This document shows positions 39,825 through 48,646 of a stretch of DNA of 64,000 bases, piece after piece. The notes below the pieces were generated by a model. It was given only the letters and a program-made list of their open reading frames with translations. It was not told the DNA's origin and did no database searches. Each line of letters begins with the position of its first letter. The stretch's first letter is position 1. The translations under genes were made by a program, and so were the position numbers. This DNA comes from Anaeromyxobacter dehalogenans 2CP-C (GTDB lineage: Bacteria > Myxococcota > Myxococcia > Myxococcales > Anaeromyxobacteraceae), in NCBI RefSeq assembly GCF_000013385.1, contig NC_007760.1, positions 2,109,001 to 2,173,000 on the forward strand, read 5' to 3'.

Positions 39825-41690
39825 GTGACCCCGCGCCACGCCCGCCCTCCCCGCCCCACCGCCGACGCCTCGCTCCGGGGCCGGATCGCGGGCGCCCGGA
39901 CCGTGTTCCGGCAGGTGCCGGGCACGCTGCGGCTGGTGTGGGACACCGACCGCCGCAGCGCGCTGGCGGTGGCGGCGCTGACGCTGGTCTCGGCCCTGCT
40001 GCCCGCCGCGGTCGCCTGGGTCGGCAAGCTCATCGTGGACGGCGTGGTGGCCTCCGCCCGCAGCGGCCTCGCCGCGGATCGGGTGCGCGTGCTGTGGCTC
40101 GTCGCCGCGGAGGCCGGGCTGATGGGCCTCCAGCTGGCGCTCGCCCGGCTCCTCGGGATGCTCCGCGAGCTGATGCGCGCCGGCGTCGGCAACGTCATCA
40201 ACGAGCGCATCCTGGAGAAGGCGGTCGAGCTCGAGCTCCGGCACTTCGAGGACGCCGAGGTCTACGACAAGATGCAGAACGCCCGGCGGGAGGCCTCCGC
40301 CCGGCCGCTGTCCCTCGCCATGCAGGCGTTCGCCATCGGGCAGAACGCCGTCACGCTCGCCGCGCTGTCCGGGCTGCTGCTCCGCCTCTCCCCGGCGAGC
40401 GTGCTCGTCATCGTCGCCGCGTCGATCCCGGCGTTCGTCGCCGAGGCGCGCCTCTCGGCCGAGTCGTTCCGGGTGAACACCTGGCGCGCACCCGAGGGGC
40501 GCAAGCTCAACTACCTCGAGTGGATCCTGACCCGCGACAGCCACGTCAAGGAGGTGAAGCTGTTCGGGCTGGGCCCGCTGGTGCTGGGGCGCTACCGGGC
40601 GCTGTTCCGCAAGTTCTTCGAGGAGGACCGGCGCATCGCCATCCGCCGCATGCGCGCCGGCGTGGCGTTCGGGCTGGTCTCGCTGGCCGCCTTCTACGGC
40701 ATGTACGCGCTCATGGCGGGCCGCGCCGCCCAGGGCGCCATCACGCTCGGCGACCTCACGCTCTACATCGCGGTCTTCCGGCAGGGCCAGGGGGCGGTGC
40801 AGGCCATCCTCTCCGCCATGGGCGGCATGTACGAGGACGCGCTGTTCATGTCCAATCTGTTCGACTTCCTCGGCATCCCGACCGGCGGCGAGGCGCCGCG
40901 GGTCCGGCCGGCCCTGTCGCCGCCGCGGGGCCGCCCCGGCGCGCTCGAGCTGCGCGACGTGTCCTTCCGCTACCCGGGCCAGCAGGAGTGGGCGCTCCGG
41001 AACGTCACGCTCACGCTGGCGCCGGGCGAGAAGCTGGGCCTGGTCGGCGAGAACGGCGCGGGGAAGAGCACGCTGGTGAAGCTGCTGCTGCGGCTCTACG
41101 AGCCCACCGAGGGCGCCATCCTGTACGGCGGGGTGGACCTGCGCGACATGGACCCGGCCGACCTGCGCGGCCGGATCGGCGCGGTGTTCCAGGACTTCGT
41201 GCGCTACCAGTTCACGGCCGCCGAGAACATCGGCCTCGGCAACCCGCTCCACGTGGACGACCGGCCCCGCATCGAGGAGGCGGCCCGCCGCGGCGGCGCC
41301 GAGCCGGTCATCGACGCGCTGCCGCAGCGCTACGACACCGTCCTGGGCGGCTGGTTCGAGCGCGGCCACGAGATCTCCGCCGGGCAGTGGCAGAAGCTGG
41401 CCATCGCGCGGGCGTTCATGCGCGAGGCGGAGGTGCTCATCCTCGACGAGCCGACCGCGTCCATCGACGCGGAGGCCGAGCACGAGCTGTTCCACCGCTT
41501 CCAGGCGCTCGCCGCCCACCGCTCCGCCATCGTCATCTCCCACCGGTTCTCGACGGTCCGGATCGCCGACCGCATCGGCGTGCTGCACGGCGGCCGCCTC
41601 GAGGAGCTCGGCACGCACCAGGAGCTGATCGCGCGGGACGGCCGCTACGCCCACCTGTTCCACCTGCAGGCGCAGGGCTACCTGGACTGA
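39825..41690 (+). CDS. ABC transporter, fused membrane and ATPase domains
   Basis: GTG at 39825 with AAGGA 9 bases upstream. The 621-residue half-transporter has six membrane helices (residues 40-335) followed by the nucleotide-binding domain: Walker A GENGAGKST, Q-loop VFQDFVRYQFT, a modified signature ISAGQWQKLAIARA, Walker B VLILDEPTAS and H-loop ISHRFS. The signature has SAGQ instead of SGGQ, a tolerable variant. MsbA/LmrA-like exporter; substrate unknown. Followed after 3 bases by a methyltransferase gene. Confidence 0.9.
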   Translation: MTPRHARPPRPTADASLRGRIAGARTVFRQVPGTLRLVWDTDRRSALAVAALTLVSALLPAAVAWVGKLIVDGVVASARSGLAADRVRVLWLVAAEAGLMGLQLALARLLGMLRELMRAGVGNVINERILEKAVELELRHFEDAEVYDKMQNARREASARPLSLAMQAFAIGQNAVTLAALSGLLLRLSPASVLVIVAASIPAFVAEARLSAESFRVNTWRAPEGRKLNYLEWILTRDSHVKEVKLFGLGPLVLGRYRALFRKFFEEDRRIAIRRMRAGVAFGLVSLAAFYGMYALMAGRAAQGAITLGDLTLYIAVFRQGQGAVQAILSAMGGMYEDALFMSNLFDFLGIPTGGEAPRVRPALSPPRGRPGALELRDVSFRYPGQQEWALRNVTLTLAPGEKLGLVGENGAGKSTLVKLLLRLYEPTEGAILYGGVDLRDMDPADLRGRIGAVFQDFVRYQFTAAENIGLGNPLHVDDRPRIEEAARRGGAEPVIDALPQRYDTVLGGWFERGHEISAGQWQKLAIARAFMREAEVLILDEPTASIDAEAEHELFHRFQALAAHRSAIVISHRFSTVRIADRIGVLHGGRLEELGTHQELIARDGRYAHLFHLQAQGYLD

Positions 41691-41693
41691 CCG

Positions 41694-42299
41694 ATGCGCG
41701 GCCTCGAGCAGATCCCCTGGCTCTACGACCTCGGCCTCACGCTCGCGGAGCGCGGGGTGGTGGGGCGCTGGCGGCGGTGGCTCGCCGGCGGGGCCCGGGG
41801 CCGGACGCTCGACCTCGGCACCGGGACCGGCCGCAACCTGCCGCTCGCGCCGGGCGAGGTGCGCATCCTGGCGCTCGATCCCCACCCGCAGAACCTGGCC
41901 CGGGCCCGGCGCCGGGGCCCGGGCGTGCCGATGGTCCGGGCGAAGGCCGAGGCGCTGCCCTTCCGCGACGGGGCGTTCGACACCGTGCTGTGCGCGTTGG
42001 TGCTGTGCAGCGTGGAGGACCCGCCGCGCGCGCTCGCCGAGCTGCGGCGCGTGCTCCGGCCCGGCGGCGACCTGCGCGCGATGGAGCACGTCCGCCCGGC
42101 GGGCCTCGCGGGCCGGATCCACGACGTCCTCCAGCCGGCCTGGACCTGGGTGACCGGCGGCTGCCATCCGAACCGCGACACCGAGCGGACCATCGCCGAG
42201 GCCGGCTTCGAGCTCGTCCCGTCCAGCCGGGAGGCCCGCGGCAACCTGCGCCGGCTGGAGGCGCGCGCGCCCCTGTCGCGCGGGACCGACTCCCGGTAA
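41694..42299 (+). CDS. SAM-dependent methyltransferase
   Basis: A 201-residue class I methyltransferase: motif I TLDLGTGTGRNLPLA, motif II ILALDPHPQ, post-motif AEALPFRDGAFDTVLCALVLCSVEDPPRALAELRRVLRPGG. The UbiE/Coq5-like pattern suggests a small hydrophobic or lipid substrate. It begins 3 bases after the ABC transporter and is likely co-transcribed. Confidence 0.88.
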   Translation: MRGLEQIPWLYDLGLTLAERGVVGRWRRWLAGGARGRTLDLGTGTGRNLPLAPGEVRILALDPHPQNLARARRRGPGVPMVRAKAEALPFRDGAFDTVLCALVLCSVEDPPRALAELRRVLRPGGDLRAMEHVRPAGLAGRIHDVLQPAWTWVTGGCHPNRDTERTIAEAGFELVPSSREARGNLRRLEARAPLSRGTDSR

Positions 42300-42308
42300 C
42301 GTCGTCGC

Positions 42309-43532
42309 GTGCGCCCCGTCCGACGCCTCCGCCCGCTGCGCGCCCTCGCCGCGGCGCTGCTCGCCGCGGTCGCGGTCGCAGCGACGGCCGGCGAGCCGCC
42401 GGAGCCGGACGCGCCGCCCGCGGCGGCGCCGTCCACGCCCGCGCCGCCGACCGCCGAGGTGCCGCCCGCGCCCGCGCCATCGCCGGCCGCCGAGGCCGCC
42501 CCCGAGGCGGCGCCGGCGCCGCCGCCCGATCCCTCCGTCCCGCCCAAGGACACCTCCCCGCCCGCCTACGCCGAGGACACCTGGCTCGACGTCGGCCACG
42601 CCTTCCTCGAGGAGCGGCTGTTCGCGCCGGTGCTGGTGCTCGACCGGTTCTTCTCCGACGAGCGCGACCTCGAGGCCGAGCGCGCCCGCTCCTTCCTCCG
42701 CGTCCGCAACGCGCTCCGGGTCCACCAGTACGGCACGCCCGCGTACGCGCTCGACGTGCGGGCGAGCCTGCGGCTGCCCGGGCTGAACCGGAGGCTGGAG
42801 CGGCTCCGCCTCGTGATCGTCGGCCAGGCCGAGGACGTGGTGAACGGGTTCTACCCGGAGCTCACCGGCGCGACGCCGCTCGGCCCGAACCAGCAGGGCG
42901 CCGCCAACGCGGAGCTGCGCTACGGCGCCTGGGACGGCCTCTACTCGCACGTGGACCTCGGCGCGGGCCTCCTGCTCGAGCTGCCGGTCGGCGCGTTCGG
43001 CCGGGTGCGCTACCGGGCGTCGGTCCCGCTGGGCCGGTGGGTGCTGGGCCGCATGGCGCTGGCCGGGTTCTGGCGCACCGACACGCGGCTCGGTACCTCG
43101 CTCGACGCCTCGGTCGAGCGCCCGCTCGGATCCATCGCGCTCCTCCGGCTCGCCGGCACCTCGCGGCTCACCCAGCGCAGCCGCGGGATCGAGTGGGGCT
43201 CGGAGCTGGCCGGCCTCCGCGCGCTCGGCCCGCGGACGGCCGTGTCGCTGGCGGCCTCGGTGGAGGGCGCCACCGACGCGCCGTCGGACGTGGACCGCTA
43301 CCGCGTGTACGCCCGCTTGCGGCGCGACCTCTACCGCCGCTGGATCTTCTACGAGCTGGAGCCGGAGGTGGCCTGGCCGTGGGAGGCCGAGCGCGGCGGG
43401 CGCTTCCGCGAGTACGCCGTCACCTTCCGGCTCGAGGTGCAGCTCCAGGGCAGCGAGCCGCCGGTCGAGCCGCCCGCCGAGCTGCCCGAGCCGCGCGACC
43501 CGCCCCACCTCCGGCCGGCGCGCACGCCCTAG
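42309..43532 (+). CDS. Exported beta-barrel-like outer membrane protein
   Basis: GTG at 42309, 9 bases after the methyltransferase stop. Signal peptide to about residue 28, then a 55-residue Pro/Ala-rich linker, then a beta-rich domain from residue 95 to the end of alternating hydrophobic strands (LRVHQYGTPAYALDVRASLRL, YSHVDLGAGLLLELPVG, YAVTFRLEVQLQ). The repeated amphipathic strands and the absence of catalytic motifs point to an outer-membrane barrel. Function unknown. Confidence 0.7.
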   Translation: MRPVRRLRPLRALAAALLAAVAVAATAGEPPEPDAPPAAAPSTPAPPTAEVPPAPAPSPAAEAAPEAAPAPPPDPSVPPKDTSPPAYAEDTWLDVGHAFLEERLFAPVLVLDRFFSDERDLEAERARSFLRVRNALRVHQYGTPAYALDVRASLRLPGLNRRLERLRLVIVGQAEDVVNGFYPELTGATPLGPNQQGAANAELRYGAWDGLYSHVDLGAGLLLELPVGAFGRVRYRASVPLGRWVLGRMALAGFWRTDTRLGTSLDASVERPLGSIALLRLAGTSRLTQRSRGIEWGSELAGLRALGPRTAVSLAASVEGATDAPSDVDRYRVYARLRRDLYRRWIFYELEPEVAWPWEAERGGRFREYAVTFRLEVQLQGSEPPVEPPAELPEPRDPPHLRPARTP

Positions 43533-43598
43533 CCGCGCTCCCGCGTCGGGAGGGGGGGCTTGCGGAGGCGCCCGGCGGCGCGCGTACCATCGCGGGTC

Positions 43599-45119
43599 AT
43601 GCGGTCACCCCCGGCCGCCGCGTCCTTGCCGCTCGTGCTCGCCGCGCTGCTCGCGCAGGCGTGCGCGGCGCCTGCGCGCACCTTCCGCTGCCCGGCGCAC
43701 GGCGGCGCCCCGTGGCGCGAGCTCACCAGCGACCACTTCGTGCTGCGCACCGACCTGCGCGCGCCGGAGGCCGCCGCCCTGGTCGCGCGCCTGGAGCGGC
43801 TGCGCGCCGGGGTCGCGGCCACGCTCGGCGCGCCGGCGCCCGGCACGCCCGCGTCCGAGGACGACGCGCGCGTCGAGGTGATCGCCTTCCGCACCGACCA
43901 GGAGTACCGCCCGTTCGCGCCCGACGGCGCGGAGGGCTACTACCTGCGCTACGCCGGCGGGCCGCCGCGCATCGTGCTGTCGGGCGCGATCGACCGGCGC
44001 CAGCGCGCGCTCCTCGCGCACGAGCTGACGCACCACTACCTCGCCGGCGCGCTCCGGCGGCAGCCGCGCTGGTTCGCCGAGGGGCTGGCGGTCTACATGG
44101 AGTCGCTCGGCGACGACCCGGGCGTGCGCGCGCTGCACGTGGGCGCGCCCCCCGCCGATCGGCTGGCGCGGGCCCGCGCCTCCCCGGTCCCGGTGCGCGA
44201 GCTGCTGGCGTGGGACGGCGGCCCGGGCCGGCGGCCGGCGCTCGACGAGTACGCCGCGAGCTGGCTGCTGGTGCACTGGCTGGCGCACCGCCGGCCCGAG
44301 GCGTTCGGCGAGCTGGAGCGGCGCCTGGCCGAGGGCGAGGCGCCGGCGCGGGCCTGGACCGCGGCGCTGCCGGATCTCGATCCGTCCGCGCCCGGCGCGC
44401 TGGAGCGGCTCGACCGGACGCTCGCGGACTACGCCCGCGGGCCGCTCGAGGCGCGGCGGCGCGAGGCGGACGTGCCGGTGGCGGTCGGGTACTTCGAGCG
44501 CGCGGTCGCGCCGGTCGAGGTGCACGCGCTCCGGCTGGCGCTGTGGCAGCTCGGGCCGCGCAAGGGCCGGGCCGCGCTGGAGGACGAGGTGCGCGAGGCG
44601 CTGCTGGAGGATCCGGCGCACCCCATCGCGCTCCAGTACCTCGCCGCCATGGACAAGCTCGACCCGGCCAGGCTGGCGCGCCGCTCGGTGGCCGCCCACC
44701 CGGACGACCCGCGGGCGTGGACGTTCCTCGCCTCGGCGCTCGACGGCGAGGAGCAGGCCGGCGCGCGCGAGGCCGCGCTCCGCCGCGCCGCGGACCTCGC
44801 GCCCACGAACCCGGCCGCGCTCTACAACCTCGCGCAGGAGCTGCTCGGGCGCGGCCGCTCCGGCGAGGGGCTGCCGTTCGCGCGCCGCGCCGCGCAGCTC
44901 GCGCCGTGGAGCGCGTCGGTGCTGGCCGGGTACGCCGCGGTGCTGTCCGACCTGGGGCGCTGCGGCGAGGCCATCCCGCTGCAGCAGCGCGCGCTCGACG
45001 CGCTGCCGGAGCGCGAGCCGGCCGACGCGCGCCGGGAGCTGCTGCGCGGCCTCGATCGCTACGCGCTGCAGTGCCAGCTCGCCCGGCGCCTCGAGCCGGC
45101 CGCGGCCCCGCGGCCCTGA
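43599..45119 (+). CDS. Lipoprotein metallopeptidase with TPR repeats
   Basis: ATG at 43599 gives a 506-residue lipoprotein (lipobox AQAC, Cys 20 or nearby). Residues 130-170 contain the gluzincin zinc motif AHELTHHYL with the downstream Glu in FAEGLAVYMESL. The C-terminal 170 residues form TPR-like helices (AWTFLASALDGEEQ, AALYNLAQELLGRGR, LAGYAAVLSDLGRCGEAI). Similar M1/M61-like peptidase-plus-TPR lipoproteins are common in Myxococcota. Convergent with rluD, 1 base apart. Confidence 0.8.
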   Translation: MRSPPAAASLPLVLAALLAQACAAPARTFRCPAHGGAPWRELTSDHFVLRTDLRAPEAAALVARLERLRAGVAATLGAPAPGTPASEDDARVEVIAFRTDQEYRPFAPDGAEGYYLRYAGGPPRIVLSGAIDRRQRALLAHELTHHYLAGALRRQPRWFAEGLAVYMESLGDDPGVRALHVGAPPADRLARARASPVPVRELLAWDGGPGRRPALDEYAASWLLVHWLAHRRPEAFGELERRLAEGEAPARAWTAALPDLDPSAPGALERLDRTLADYARGPLEARRREADVPVAVGYFERAVAPVEVHALRLALWQLGPRKGRAALEDEVREALLEDPAHPIALQYLAAMDKLDPARLARRSVAAHPDDPRAWTFLASALDGEEQAGAREAALRRAADLAPTNPAALYNLAQELLGRGRSGEGLPFARRAAQLAPWSASVLAGYAAVLSDLGRCGEAIPLQQRALDALPEREPADARRELLRGLDRYALQCQLARRLEPAAAPRP

Positions 45120-45120
45120 G

Positions 45121-46182
45121 CTAACGGCGGCGCCGGGGCGCGGGGCCCGCGTTCCCGGGCTGCGCCGCGCGCAGGATCTCGAGCGCCGCGCGCAGGTCGG
45201 CCGGGACCGGCGCCTCCACCACGAGGCGCCGCCCGGTGCGCGGGTGGTCGAGGCCGAGCCGCAGCGCGTGCAGCGCCTGGCGCCCCACCGCCTCCGCCGC
45301 GCGCCGCGCGGGATCGTCGGGCGCGAGCCGGGCCTCGCGGCGGGTCCCGCCGTAGACCGCGTCCCCGAGCAGCGGGTGGCCCGCCTCGGAGAGGTGGACG
45401 CGGATCTGGTGCGTGCGGCCGGTGTGCAGCGTCACCTCGGCGAGCGAGGCAGCCGGGCCGAACGCCTCGCGCACCCGCCACTCGGTGATCGCCCGGCGCG
45501 AGGACGCCAGCCGGCCGGTGAAGCGCAGCCGGTCGCGCGGGTGGCGGCCGTAGGGCGTGTCGAGCCGGCCCGCCGCCGCGAGCGCGCCGTGGCACAGCGC
45601 CAGGTACACCTTCTCGACCGAGCGGCCCTTCCACTGCGCCTGGAGCGCCGCGAGCGCCGCCTCGGTCTTCGCGACCACCAGGCAGCCCGAGGTGTCCTTG
45701 TCGAGCCGGTGGACCAGGCCGAGCCGCGGCAGCGCGCCGTCGGGCCCGGCGGCGGCCGGCAGCCCGAGCCGGTGGAGGAGCGCGTTCACGACGGTCGAGT
45801 GCGGCGTGCCGCGCGCCGGGTGCACCACCATCCCGGGCGCCTTGTCGAGCACGATGAGGTCGGCGTCCTCGTGCAGCACCGCGAGCGGCAGGTCCTGCGC
45901 GACCAGCCCGCTCGGCTCGGGCGGCGGGATCTCGAGCGCGATCGCCTCGCCGCCGCGGAGCCGCGCGGACGCCTTCGCGGCGCGGCCGTCCACCTGGACC
46001 CTCCCCGCCTCCACCAGGCGCTGGACGCGGGCGCGGGAGAGCTCGGGCGCGAGCCGGACCAGCGCCGCGTCGAGGCGCGCGCCGGCCAGCTCCGGGGGGA
46101 CGTGCAGGGTGCGCCGGTCGGGCGTCTCGCCGGCTTCGGCGGGGGCGGATCCGGGCTCCGCGCGCGGCGGGGGCCGCGTCAC
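45121..46182 (-). CDS. rluD: RluD-type pseudouridine synthase with S4 domain
   Basis: GTG at 46182 overlaps the upstream stop (GTGA). The 353-residue enzyme has an N-terminal S4 RNA-binding domain (LDAALVRLAPELSRARVQRLVEAGRVQVDGR), the catalytic block GLVHRLDKDTSGCLVVAKT (Asp in RLDK), and GRTHQIRVHLSEAGHPLLGDAVYGG. Layout matches RluD, which modifies 23S rRNA helix 69. The C-terminal tail is basic. Confidence 0.9.
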   Translation of the reverse strand: MTRPPPRAEPGSAPAEAGETPDRRTLHVPPELAGARLDAALVRLAPELSRARVQRLVEAGRVQVDGRAAKASARLRGGEAIALEIPPPEPSGLVAQDLPLAVLHEDADLIVLDKAPGMVVHPARGTPHSTVVNALLHRLGLPAAAGPDGALPRLGLVHRLDKDTSGCLVVAKTEAALAALQAQWKGRSVEKVYLALCHGALAAAGRLDTPYGRHPRDRLRFTGRLASSRRAITEWRVREAFGPAASLAEVTLHTGRTHQIRVHLSEAGHPLLGDAVYGGTRREARLAPDDPARRAAEAVGRQALHALRLGLDHPRTGRRLVVEAPVPADLRAALEILRAAQPGNAGPAPRRRR

Positions 46183-46445
46183 CAGATGCGGGACTTCACG
46201 TGCCCCTTGGACTTCAGGATCACGTCCACGATGGCCCGGTCGTAGAAGTTGGTGCGGCCGTAGAGGTCCGGCGAGACGCGCGAGCGGTACAGCTCGCGGC
46301 CCTCCTCCAGCTCCTCGCGCAGCGCGTCGAAGAAGTTGTCCTGCTCGATGCCGCGGACGATCTTCTCCTCGTTGTAGAGGGAGACGTCGGAGCAGATCGC
46401 CCGCGCCAGGCGCGTGGCGGCCTCGGGTGAGTCGATGAGCGGCAT
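46179..46445 (-). CDS. Conserved-looking small protein, 88 aa
   Basis: ATG at 46445; product MPLIDSPEAATRLARAICSDVSLYNEEKIVRGIEQDNFFDALREELEEGRELYRSRVSPDLYGRTNFYDRAIVDVILKSKGHVKSRIW. The composition is coherent, with a helix pair and an ordered C-terminus, and the stop overlaps rluD by GTGA. I do not recognise the family; it looks like a delta-proteobacterial conserved protein. An N-terminal extension to 46502 is possible but lacks a ribosome site. Confidence 0.7.
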   Translation of the reverse strand: MPLIDSPEAATRLARAICSDVSLYNEEKIVRGIEQDNFFDALREELEEGRELYRSRVSPDLYGRTNFYDRAIVDVILKSKGHVKSRIW

Positions 46446-46560
46446 ACGGGGCGGATCGTACGCCGGCTTCCCGGGGTGGTCAACGATGCGGCCCGCACGC
46501 ACCGTGGAACCGTCGGCTCCGGCCGCTCATCCCGACCCTTCGACTCCGTCCGCTCATCCC

Positions 46561-46745
46561 GAGCGTAGGCCGGGGCCCCTCGACTCCGGGCCGCTCCGCG
46601 GCCCTACGCTCGGGGTGAGCGGGACGATCGGGGCACGGCCGGAGTCGAGAGACGCTCGGGGTGAGCGGGCCGATCGGGGCACGGCCGGAGTCGAGGGACG
46701 CTCGGGGTGAGCGGGACGATCGGGGCACGGCCGGAGTCGAGGGAC
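46561..46745. repeat. REP-like palindrome and three 46-bp tandem repeats
   Basis: GAGCGTAGG at 46561 and its complement ending at 46611 bracket a palindromic block. Three consecutive 46-base units follow at 46608-46653, 46654-46699 and 46700-46745, each beginning GCTCGGGGTGAGCGGG and ending GGAGTCGAG(A/G)GAC, with one or two substitutions between them. The related words CTCATCCCGA and CTTCGACTCCG upstream (46520-46560) are inverted copies. This is the style of dispersed REP elements. Confidence 0.75.
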
Positions 46746-46747
46746 GC

Positions 46748-47620
46748 TCAGCGCGGCCGGGGCGCGCCGGGGCCGGGGGTCGCGGCGGCGACGCGCTCGA
46801 GGTAGGAGCGCGCCACCTTCTGGCCGTCGAGGCGCAGCTCGCGCGCCATGCTGAGCAGGATGCCGCGCAGGTAGACCGGCGCGGGCAGCAGCCCGAAGCG
46901 GTCTCCCTCGATGTTCTCGATGTGGTGACGGGTGACCTTGATGCGCTCCGAGAGCTGCTGGAGCGTGATCCCGCGCGCCTCGCGGAGACGCCGGAGCACC
47001 TCGCCGGTCCAGGCGGTGGCGTCGGGCGCCGGCGCGCCGCCCGGGGCCGCCGCGGCCACCAGCGGGATGGGCTCGGGCGCCGCCTGCGAGGGCAGCGGCA
47101 CCGGCGTCATGGCCGGACCGCTCACCTCTCGCCGGAGCGGGATGGGAGGCGGCCTCGCCGGGAGCGGCGGCGGCTCGGGCGCGGGCGGCGGGGTCGGCGC
47201 CGACGCGCCGGCGGCGTGGCCCGGACGCAGCGGCCAGGACTCCTCGGCGCTCGCCTCGGCCTCGCGCAGGGCCTCCTCGCGGTCCGGCTGCGGCACGAGC
47301 GGGAGCACGCGCGCGGGCTGCGGCCACCGGGCGCCGGCCTCGGCCTCGGCGGTCTCGGCGTTCGCGGCGCCGGAGCGGTCGCCGAGCAGGTCGTCGTAGC
47401 GCCGCCGCGCGTCCGGGTCGAGGAGCGTGGACTGCGCCTCCTCGATCCGGCGCGTGAGCAGCGACGCCTCCTCGCTCGACATCAGCGTGTAGGTCGCGAT
47501 CGAGCCCGGCCCGTACAGCGCGCGGGCGCGCTCCACCGCCTCGGCGATGTCGCGCGACGACGCGTCGGGCGGGACCTCCAGGATCTCGTACAGGGTCTGG
47601 TCTGCGAGCCGCTTCAACAC
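46748..47620 (-). CDS. J-domain-like protein with RodZ-type HTH
   Basis: GTG at 47620, one base after the MinD-like gene stop. The N-terminus (residues 8-78: LYEILEVPPDASSRDIAEAVERARALY ... EEAQSTLLDPDARRRYDDLLG) follows the J-domain layout but has no HPD motif, so it cannot stimulate DnaK in the normal way. A 110-residue Pro-rich linker follows. Residues 205-285 (GEVLRRLREARGITLQQLSERIKVTRHHIENIEGDRFGLLPAPVYLRGIL) are an HTH of the RodZ (HTH_25) kind. Possibly a cytoskeleton or cell-pole adaptor. Confidence 0.75.
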   Translation of the reverse strand: MLKRLADQTLYEILEVPPDASSRDIAEAVERARALYGPGSIATYTLMSSEEASLLTRRIEEAQSTLLDPDARRRYDDLLGDRSGAANAETAEAEAGARWPQPARVLPLVPQPDREEALREAEASAEESWPLRPGHAAGASAPTPPPAPEPPPLPARPPPIPLRREVSGPAMTPVPLPSQAAPEPIPLVAAAAPGGAPAPDATAWTGEVLRRLREARGITLQQLSERIKVTRHHIENIEGDRFGLLPAPVYLRGILLSMARELRLDGQKVARSYLERVAAATPGPGAPRPR

Positions 47621-47621
47621 C

Positions 47622-48620
47622 TCAAGCCTCGTGCCGCGCCGCGATGTCGAGCGCCAGCAGCGCGTCGGCGATCCCGGCGAAGGCCTTGGCGGCCCGGACG
47701 TCGGGTCGCTCGACGAGCAGCGGGCGGCGCGCGCGGAGCGTACGCCACATCTCGTCGTCGTAGGGGATGAACCCGAGATAGTCCATCTCGAGCCCGAAGT
47801 ACTTGCGCCACGCCGCCACCACGGCCTTGCCGACGTCGGCGTCCTGCGGCGTGCGCGCCTCGTTCACCACCAGCCGCGGCCGGAACGCGGCGAGCTGCCG
47901 GGCCAGGTTCGCGCCGGCCTCGGGATCGCGCTGGCTCACGGTGGTCACCAGCTCCACCGGGCTGCGGAAGTTGCCGCCGGCCATCACGGTCCGGAGCAGC
48001 GACTCGTACCCGTACACCTGCGCGACGTTCCGCATCCGCCGCCAGAACGCCGCCTTCACGAACCGGTACGCGTTCTCGACCGCGGTCGGCTCCGGCACCA
48101 GCACCAGCACGCCGTGGTCGGCCACCAGGAAGAAGTCGAGCACGTTCGTGTGCGTGCCGGCCCCGAGGTCGAGGATGGCGTAGTCCACGTCGAGCTGCTG
48201 GATGTGGCGCAGCAGCCGCATCTTCTGGGCGTAGGGCGGGTTGGCGGCGTCGAGGTGGTCGAGCGCGCCGGAGACCAGCCCCAGGTTCTCGATGCCGGTC
48301 GGCGTGACCACGTCGTCGATGCGCGGCACGCGCCGCTCGATGAAGTCGGACAGCGTCCGCTGCGGCACGTCCAGGCCCAGCGTGGTGTGCAGGTTCGCGC
48401 CGCCCAGGTCGGCGTCCACCAGCACCACCCGCCGGCGGCGCCGGGCCAGCTCGATGCCGAGGTTCGCGGAGATGAGGCTCTTGCCGATGCCGCCCTTGCC
48501 GCCGCCGACCGCGACGATGCGCCGGGCGCGGGTCGCGTCCGGGCGCGGGCCGGCCGGCCGGTGCGCGGGCTCCGGCTCCGGAACGGTCCTCACCAGCTTG
48601 AGCGTCGGGACGTCGCCCAT
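47622..48620 (-). CDS. MinD/FlhG-type P-loop ATPase
   Basis: A 332-residue ATPase with the deviant Walker A GGGKGGIGKS (signature Lys), LVDADLGGANLH, and Walker B YAILDLGAGTH. It has no recognisable C-terminal amphipathic membrane helix like MinD. It resembles FlhG/YlxH-type or ParA-like positioning proteins. The next gene, a J-like/RodZ-HTH fusion, may be its partner. Confidence 0.85.
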   Translation of the reverse strand: MGDVPTLKLVRTVPEPEPAHRPAGPRPDATRARRIVAVGGGKGGIGKSLISANLGIELARRRRRVVLVDADLGGANLHTTLGLDVPQRTLSDFIERRVPRIDDVVTPTGIENLGLVSGALDHLDAANPPYAQKMRLLRHIQQLDVDYAILDLGAGTHTNVLDFFLVADHGVLVLVPEPTAVENAYRFVKAAFWRRMRNVAQVYGYESLLRTVMAGGNFRSPVELVTTVSQRDPEAGANLARQLAAFRPRLVVNEARTPQDADVGKAVVAAWRKYFGLEMDYLGFIPYDDEMWRTLRARRPLLVERPDVRAAKAFAGIADALLALDIAARHEA

Positions 48621-48646
48621 CGCCTCATCCTAATCCGAAAGGACGA

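Noticed and set aside
39938-45124. Plus-strand frame of about 1,700 codons without stops
   Set aside because: Consequence of high GC; it overlaps ABC transporter, methyltransferase, barrel and peptidase genes in another phase and has Arg/Pro/Gly-rich composition.
46608-46745. Tandem repeats as a CRISPR array
   Set aside because: The 46-base units are contiguous with no variable spacers and no cas genes nearby.
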